A DNA stretch of 64,000 bases, taken from the IMG/VR virus record IMGVR_UViG_3300020056_000025, positions 1 to 64,000 of that record. The stretch is one strand, 5' to 3'. This DNA is from a virus. A model generated the notes under the pieces. The model was not told the origin of the DNA. It did no database searches and worked only from the letters and a program-made list of their open reading frames with translations. Within the stretch, counting starts at the first letter, position 1. Each line of letters starts with the position of its first letter. The translations under genes were made by a program, and so were the position numbers. Below, in pieces: positions 59,460 to 64,000 of the stretch.

Positions 59460-62400
59460 ATGTCGAGAGGAAATTATTTTGTATCTTTAAGAACAAATCA
59501 CTATCTTCATGTACCAGAATTTTACAGATTTGGGATGAGTTATATAGATGGCTATTGTTACAACGTTTTAAGAAATACAAGCAATCCAATAGCACAACGA
59601 GCTAAAGAGATTACATCGCATGTCGATGTTAATATATATGATAACCAAAGTTTATTTGCTGCTTGGATAAGAGACCATCTAGGTGTTGAAAGTTTCAGTT
59701 GGACGTATTTTAATAGTACCGGAGATATACATACAGATACTATAAACACATGGGATACTTCAAATGTAAATATTGGAACTTTAATTAATTATGTTGAATC
59801 GACAACTTATGAACAACGAGGATTTGACTTAGAAAATCAAAACGCTCAGGCAAAAAAACTACTTCAAATACAGTCTAGCTTAGAGGGTTATGCTGTAGGC
59901 ACTTCTAGTAAGAATCATGATGTTCGGATATATTTTCCGCAACCTAATGCAAATAGAACCGACAGAACAGCGGCAACTAAAGGATCGTCTTTAATTTCAT
60001 CAGTTCCTAGATTAGCTAGTGGTAAAAAGTTTCATCTTGATGCGACTGACAATGCGGAGGTCGGCACGTATGTCACAAGTAATGAACTATCTGAAGACGA
60101 CACCGCCGCGACTGTTGCGGGAACACTAAAACTTCGTTGGAATAAGAATCTTAACGTCTGGGATGCTGGTCAGACATTTTTAGCTGTATTGTTATCAGAT
60201 GTTGACGGAGCTGACATAACGAATGTTGGATTTGATATTGGAAACATTGAAGCTGTTAGTAAAGATCAATTTTATGGATCAGAAGCTGCTTTTGGAATGT
60301 TCGACTTTACAACCGGAATAGCAATGCCTATGGGTTTAGAATCAAGCCATCCACAAAGTTTTGGTCCAAATATTTTAAAATGTAAAGATAGTACAAAATT
60401 AGAGACAATTAGAGTTGTTAACCGAAGTAGAACTAATTACTCTAATGGTGAGATTGTCATTATTCATCAAATTGATGGAGAGAATATCATTGGAGGCAAG
60501 TTTACAGAAGACGTTGTTGAGCAAAGACCTCCTCAGCCGGGACGTTGGAACTTTACTAAATTTTTTGCTAATAGTGATGAATATTTTAGATTACGTTATG
60601 GCTCCAACAGTGGCGGCTCTGATCAGGGGAGACCTTCTATCAATCCCCACGGTCTTGTTATGCTGTTGTTTCAAAAATATTACAATGAGAAAACTGGTAC
60701 TATAAAAAGCCTAAATATTTTTGAAGATACTGAATTACCCATAGACTCAAGTTTTATTAATAACTTTGAACTCTTTGAATATTATCAGAGTAAAATAGAA
60801 GATTTAGAGCCCACAATAGGTAGAATAAATATTTATGATGATCCCAGCGGAGAGGGTAATGTTGCTCAACAGCGGGTAGGTCAGGAAGAAGTTCCTATAT
60901 TCTTTGGGCCTATGTTTCCAGATGGAGTTAATCTCAAAGTTGGTAACTATAACAAGATGCATACGCCGGGAGAGCGAGTCTACCCGTGGACGTATGATGC
61001 TCACAACGCAGTACGAAAAATAAATAGAAAACAGTACTATAACGGTGTAGGCACGGGATATACAGCTAGCGGCATAATTTCTGTTGCAGATCCATTTCGG
61101 GTTCAGTTTTCTTTATGTAGCTGTGAACTTTTAGGAGCTGCTGACAGCACAAGTAATCAATTGAACGAAAACTTGCAATCGCATAAGGATAGATTTGGGC
61201 CAGATACCAACTTGGAAGTTAGAAAATTTCAAAAAACACTTAACAATGTTTTTACTACTTATAACAACAAAGAAACAAGTGTACTACAGTTAACTAAAAG
61301 AGACAATTTTCCCGATTCATTTACCAGCCCAGCTGCTGAAAGGAGGGGAACTGACGGTCATGATGCAAGTGCAAGAGTTAATACAAACTTCAACCTTCCA
61401 CAATCTTTAAATTATCAAGGTTTGACAAATAGCGCCGACATCACTCAATTAATACCTTACGATGCCTATATCAAGTATATACCTCTTAACACGCCAATAG
61501 GAGCACCCACTGTTTTTGGGGGTGATGTTGGACCTGAAAGCCTTGAGAATCCCTACATGGGGTCCAATGCTGTTGGTATTACTTCTTCTAGATTGAGACT
61601 GAATCAAGGATCAGGAGGTTCTTTTCAATTAACAGCTGAAGTTAATCAAAACATTGGAATGAAAGGTAGGTACTTTGGAGGAGGTATGCAGCAGGGTGGA
61701 ATTTTACCAACTGTTATTGGAGCGTTTTTGCATTTTGCAACTGATACTCGTCGCGACAGAGAAATTAATGGGAGAGTTGCATTATGGGGATCTAGCAGGG
61801 ACTACATAGATAGTTTTGGCACTGCCGCCTGTCATGTTCAAGTGTGGGATGCGTGGCCTGACGCATTGACTACTTGGATACCTCAATATATGTGCTCCTT
61901 ACACTTTAACCCTTCCCCCGCCAGTGATGAGGGTAGTGTGATAAAAGCTCTTAATTTTGCTAACGCTGAAAAAGATTCGGACGGAAATTGGGCGAAGGAT
62001 AAAGAGCCAGAAGATTTCGAGATTAATGTTCCCGCCCTTTGTGAAGTTAGCTATCAAGTTCCTACATACGGAGCTACGGTAGATATTTCATACACAAATG
62101 ATGACAACGAAACTATTACAGGAACTTATCCAGCTTATGGCGTTGGTCAGGATGGAGATGCAGTTGGAGCTGGAAACGAGATATTTCAATCTACTGTTCT
62201 TCGACCTTCAACTCAATGGCTTTGGGCTACACACAGACATGGAAAATTAGTTACTCAGTATGGTTATAGATATTATCAAACCGTTATAGGGTTGTCACAG
62301 TTCAATGTCTCGCTTGTAGATTATGACGACGACACTACTCCTTCTGATTTTCAGACTGGAGAGGAAAATATATATTCCGTTGGGACTGGTGATAGGAAAG

Positions 62401-62918
62401 CCAATTTTTATTTTACAAGCAGTATCCCTAGTGAAAAGAATAAAAATGTAAGTATTAAATTTGTTGAAAATGAAGTCACAATAAACGACAACACAAAAAA
62501 ATCTTATCAAGAAAGGGGACAAGGTTGGCTTCCAGAAAGTTTGCCTTTTGAAGCAAGTATTGAAGATAGCAATGGTGTTAGAATAGTCATTAAGTTTACA
62601 CAACTCAGAACACACCAACTAATTAAAATTGATGCTGGCCCACAACCTAGAACTCCTCTCACTAGAGTATCAATGAAAAGTGGTTCTGGACAAGATTGGG
62701 TTTATGGAGATTATTCGACTACTCTACAGGTAGAAGGTAATAAGACTGGAATAGGTGAGAATCCAAACGCTTTTCAGAGCAGGGATTTGGAACTATATGG
62801 GGGCCAATACGAAGTTCTTGTTTATGTACATAACGACGTTGCTCTTTGTTGGCATGAAATACCAGAAATTACATCTGGTAGTAATTTAGCTCAATATATA
62901 ACCGTAAAATTCAGGTAA
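59460..62918 (+). CDS. Large tail-tip or tail-fibre structural protein (1152 aa)
   Basis: Not recognised. A 1152-residue predominantly beta protein (AAGGAATAAAA before the ATG). An N-terminal segment (RTNHYLHVPEFYRFGMSYID) is aromatic; the middle includes long Gly/Asn-rich loops; the C-terminal 350 residues have several beta-sandwich-like stretches (GATVDISYTNDDNETITG, then GGQYEVLVYVHNDVALCWHE). It ends the tail-tip gene set; a late-promoter box and a last virion gene follow. Probably part of the tail tip or a side fibre. Confidence 0.55.
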   Translation: MSRGNYFVSLRTNHYLHVPEFYRFGMSYIDGYCYNVLRNTSNPIAQRAKEITSHVDVNIYDNQSLFAAWIRDHLGVESFSWTYFNSTGDIHTDTINTWDTSNVNIGTLINYVESTTYEQRGFDLENQNAQAKKLLQIQSSLEGYAVGTSSKNHDVRIYFPQPNANRTDRTAATKGSSLISSVPRLASGKKFHLDATDNAEVGTYVTSNELSEDDTAATVAGTLKLRWNKNLNVWDAGQTFLAVLLSDVDGADITNVGFDIGNIEAVSKDQFYGSEAAFGMFDFTTGIAMPMGLESSHPQSFGPNILKCKDSTKLETIRVVNRSRTNYSNGEIVIIHQIDGENIIGGKFTEDVVEQRPPQPGRWNFTKFFANSDEYFRLRYGSNSGGSDQGRPSINPHGLVMLLFQKYYNEKTGTIKSLNIFEDTELPIDSSFINNFELFEYYQSKIEDLEPTIGRINIYDDPSGEGNVAQQRVGQEEVPIFFGPMFPDGVNLKVGNYNKMHTPGERVYPWTYDAHNAVRKINRKQYYNGVGTGYTASGIISVADPFRVQFSLCSCELLGAADSTSNQLNENLQSHKDRFGPDTNLEVRKFQKTLNNVFTTYNNKETSVLQLTKRDNFPDSFTSPAAERRGTDGHDASARVNTNFNLPQSLNYQGLTNSADITQLIPYDAYIKYIPLNTPIGAPTVFGGDVGPESLENPYMGSNAVGITSSRLRLNQGSGGSFQLTAEVNQNIGMKGRYFGGGMQQGGILPTVIGAFLHFATDTRRDREINGRVALWGSSRDYIDSFGTAACHVQVWDAWPDALTTWIPQYMCSLHFNPSPASDEGSVIKALNFANAEKDSDGNWAKDKEPEDFEINVPALCEVSYQVPTYGATVDISYTNDDNETITGTYPAYGVGQDGDAVGAGNEIFQSTVLRPSTQWLWATHRHGKLVTQYGYRYYQTVIGLSQFNVSLVDYDDDTTPSDFQTGEENIYSVGTGDRKANFYFTSSIPSEKNKNVSIKFVENEVTINDNTKKSYQERGQGWLPESLPFEASIEDSNGVRIVIKFTQLRTHQLIKIDAGPQPRTPLTRVSMKSGSGQDWVYGDYSTTLQVEGNKTGIGENPNAFQSRDLELYGGQYEVLVYVHNDVALCWHEIPEITSGSNLAQYITVKFR

Positions 62919-62922
62919 TTTT

Positions 62923-62930
62923 GTGTATAA
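62923..62930 (+). promoter_or_regulatory. Candidate late promoter box GTGTATAA (copy 6)
   Basis: TTTTGTGTATAATAC, almost identical to the copy before 10461, 43 bases before the ATG at 62966. No -35-like hexamer upstream. Gives the last virion gene its own start. Confidence 0.6.
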
Positions 62931-62965
62931 TACTACGTGATCACTTATTTTTTGGGAGGCTTAAA

Positions 62966-63757
62966 ATGGCTGAAATTAGATTTTATGGAAACAGGTTTGA
63001 CGGAGCAGACGAGGTTCAAGACCTTTTGGATCATACAAGTGGAAGTGGCTTGGGTTTTTTCGCTGCTACAGGCTTTGGATACCCCGTCCCCGTTGATGAA
63101 ACTCAGGGCAGTACTTTTGTCACTGACTCCACCGGAGCAAGTCCGGGAGGTGGTAGTCCTCTACAGCTAAATAACTGTCAATACCCCTTTTCAGAAGATT
63201 CTCCTGATTCTAAAGTAAAAGTAAACGGCGTTGGCACTGCTAAAAACTTGAGTGAATTAAATAATAACGAAGCTACTTTGAACATAAGATTTACCCACAC
63301 TCAGGCGGTAAGAGCTTCACAGCCCAAAATAATTATTTATGACAGAACCAGTATTAACAATCACGCACAAGATGTTATTACATATGTTTTTGAGGTACGT
63401 AAGCCTTACACTGGAACAGCAGCAAATTTATCGCACAGGGCAAAAAACGAAAACACATGGACCGTTTTTGACCCAACAGTAGGTGGTGCGCCATCTGCTA
63501 TGAACCTTACTCAATCTCCGGGTCCAAGTGGATTAAATGCTAATACTACAGATTTTGGTAATTCTTCATATACAAATTATATTGTAAATACCTCAACAGA
63601 TAGTCCTGCTGGCCTTGGTCTTTCAGCTGAGGATTACAATGATGCAGACTCTGGATCATTTCTTAGACACGATTGGTATTTAGCATTAAGCTCATCTCCG
63701 ACAACAATTGGAGAAAAAAGAAATTACGCACTGTATTTTACAGTAGACTATATCTAA
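62966..63757 (+). CDS. Virion-type protein (263 aa)
   Basis: A 263-residue Gly/Ser/Asn-rich beta protein. I chose the ATG at 62966 (GGGAGG upstream). A reading from a TTG at 62921 would begin within the promoter box. The N-terminal region (MAEIRFYGNR, then SGLGFFAATGFGYPV) resembles small phage structural proteins that begin with a short beta domain, and the GNSSYTNYIVNTSTDSP region is typical of virion beta proteins. It has its own GTGTATAA box, suggesting high late expression. Possible roles are minor tail, capsid fibre or decoration. Confidence 0.6.
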   Translation: MAEIRFYGNRFDGADEVQDLLDHTSGSGLGFFAATGFGYPVPVDETQGSTFVTDSTGASPGGGSPLQLNNCQYPFSEDSPDSKVKVNGVGTAKNLSELNNNEATLNIRFTHTQAVRASQPKIIIYDRTSINNHAQDVITYVFEVRKPYTGTAANLSHRAKNENTWTVFDPTVGGAPSAMNLTQSPGPSGLNANTTDFGNSSYTNYIVNTSTDSPAGLGLSAEDYNDADSGSFLRHDWYLALSSSPTTIGEKRNYALYFTVDYI

Positions 63758-63758
63758 T

Positions 63759-63781
63759 AAAAAGGGGCGCATTAGCGCCCC
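63759..63781 (-). terminator. Rho-independent terminator (leftward), possibly bidirectional
   Basis: A perfect 7-base GC stem, GGGGCGC/GCGCCCC (63764-63781), with a 4-base loop. On the minus strand it is followed by TTTTT (63763-63759), so it best fits termination of the leftward gene entering from the right. On the plus strand it is followed by ATCTAGTTTT, a poorer tail, but may still help stop the rightward virion gene transcript. It separates converging genes. Confidence 0.85.
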
Positions 63782-63908
63782 ATCTAGTTTTGTATGTTCT
63801 ATCAACTCTCTTAAGAACTAGTTAACTTAGATTTTGTTGTTGATAGATTCTGGCTTGTTTCGCCATAACGCTTGCTTAAGACCAGAAACTTAGCTTTTAT
63901 GCGCTATG
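63782..63908. other. Convergent intergenic region with two inverted repeats
   Basis: Contains TCTATCAAC (63798-63806) pairing with GTTGATAGA (63839-63847), and TTCTGG (63848-63853) pairing with CCAGAA (63882-63887), back to back, plus the palindrome AACTAGTT in the first loop. This would be the 3' untranslated region of the leftward gene. No gene of credible length is present. Confidence 0.5.
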
Positions 63909-64000
63909 TTATTCCATCTGCTTTGACTTCGCGTTCCACTTCATCCAACCGCCATCAGGCAACCAAGTGTCACCATCCTTGCGCTTTGGAAATAGACCGC
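63909..64000 (-). CDS. 3' end of a leftward gene (partial)
   Basis: On the minus strand an open frame enters from the window edge and ends at a TAA at 63909-63911, giving a 29-residue C-terminal tail that includes KRKDGDTWLPDGGWMKWN. The Trp/Gly/Lys composition looks protein-like, and the terminator at 63759-63781 with its T run on this strand supports a leftward transcript. The product cannot be named from this fragment. Confidence 0.6.
   Translation of the reverse strand, partial: GLFPKRKDGDTWLPDGGWMKWNAKSKQME

Noticed and set aside
30670-63757. Contractile-tail sheath gene
   Set aside because: No protein of sheath type was recognised near the tube gene; the 583-residue protein at 52704 is in the wrong position and lacks sheath-like features.
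63822-63866. Leftward 14-codon frame in the convergent gap
   Set aside because: Too short, no ribosome binding site, and it lies within the inverted repeats.

Overview
The window is a contiguous block of a tailed bacteriophage genome (Caudoviricetes), AT-rich and almost entirely coding. I see no integrase, tRNA, rRNA, CRISPR array or insertion sequence. Translation signals are bacterial (AAAGGAG-type ribosome binding sites, ATGA and TAATG overlaps). The two leftmost genes carry near-consensus sigma70 promoters, so early transcription probably uses the host polymerase. The virion looks siphovirus-like: one candidate tail-tube protein, a 2171-residue tape measure and no recognisable sheath. The host cannot be read from the sequence. 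Cupredoxin-type and poly-threonine tail modules make an aquatic or marine origin plausible, but that is only an inference.

Layout. (1) 1-483: two small leftward genes, each with its own sigma70 promoter; 484-770 is a divergent intergenic region. (2) 771-8382: a rightward block with two unknown genes, a sigma-region-2 protein (candidate gp55-like late sigma), a helix-turn-helix/coiled-coil protein (possible small terminase), a tiny membrane peptide, a GDP-mannose 4,6-dehydratase, an exostosin-like glycosyltransferase, an HNH nuclease, an ERCC4-type nuclease, a ClpP-like protease and the large terminase. (3) 8423-13525: portal, a protease-scaffold fusion with a strong internal start for free scaffold, a putative decoration protein, the major capsid protein and a terminator. 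(4) 13578-24875: a cassette of fibre/adhesin genes with YadA-like, glycine-rich, cadherin-like and cupredoxin modules joined by long poly-threonine linkers. (5) 24880-33907: neck/connector-type genes interleaved with two more fibre genes, then the tail tube and small genes in the usual tail-chaperone position. (6) 33950-63757: tape measure, a giant 4077-residue tail protein, a tail hub and other tail-tip proteins. (7) 63759-64000: a terminator for a leftward gene whose 3' end enters from the right.

How it may work together. A GTGTATAA box without a -35 element lies 26-68 bases before the start codon of genes that open apparent transcription units (771, 10461, 13578, 25412, 30670, 62966). With the region-2-only sigma protein at 1595, this suggests a late-transcription circuit analogous to T4 gp55. 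The giant protein at 40471 has seven FG-GAP-like motifs and a MIDAS-like DxSxS element between motifs 2 and 3. That order matches integrin alpha chains with an I domain, and it is the most unusual architecture here. The sugar-nucleotide enzyme, the glycosyltransferase and the threonine-rich linkers together raise the possibility of glycosylated fibres; this last point is speculation.
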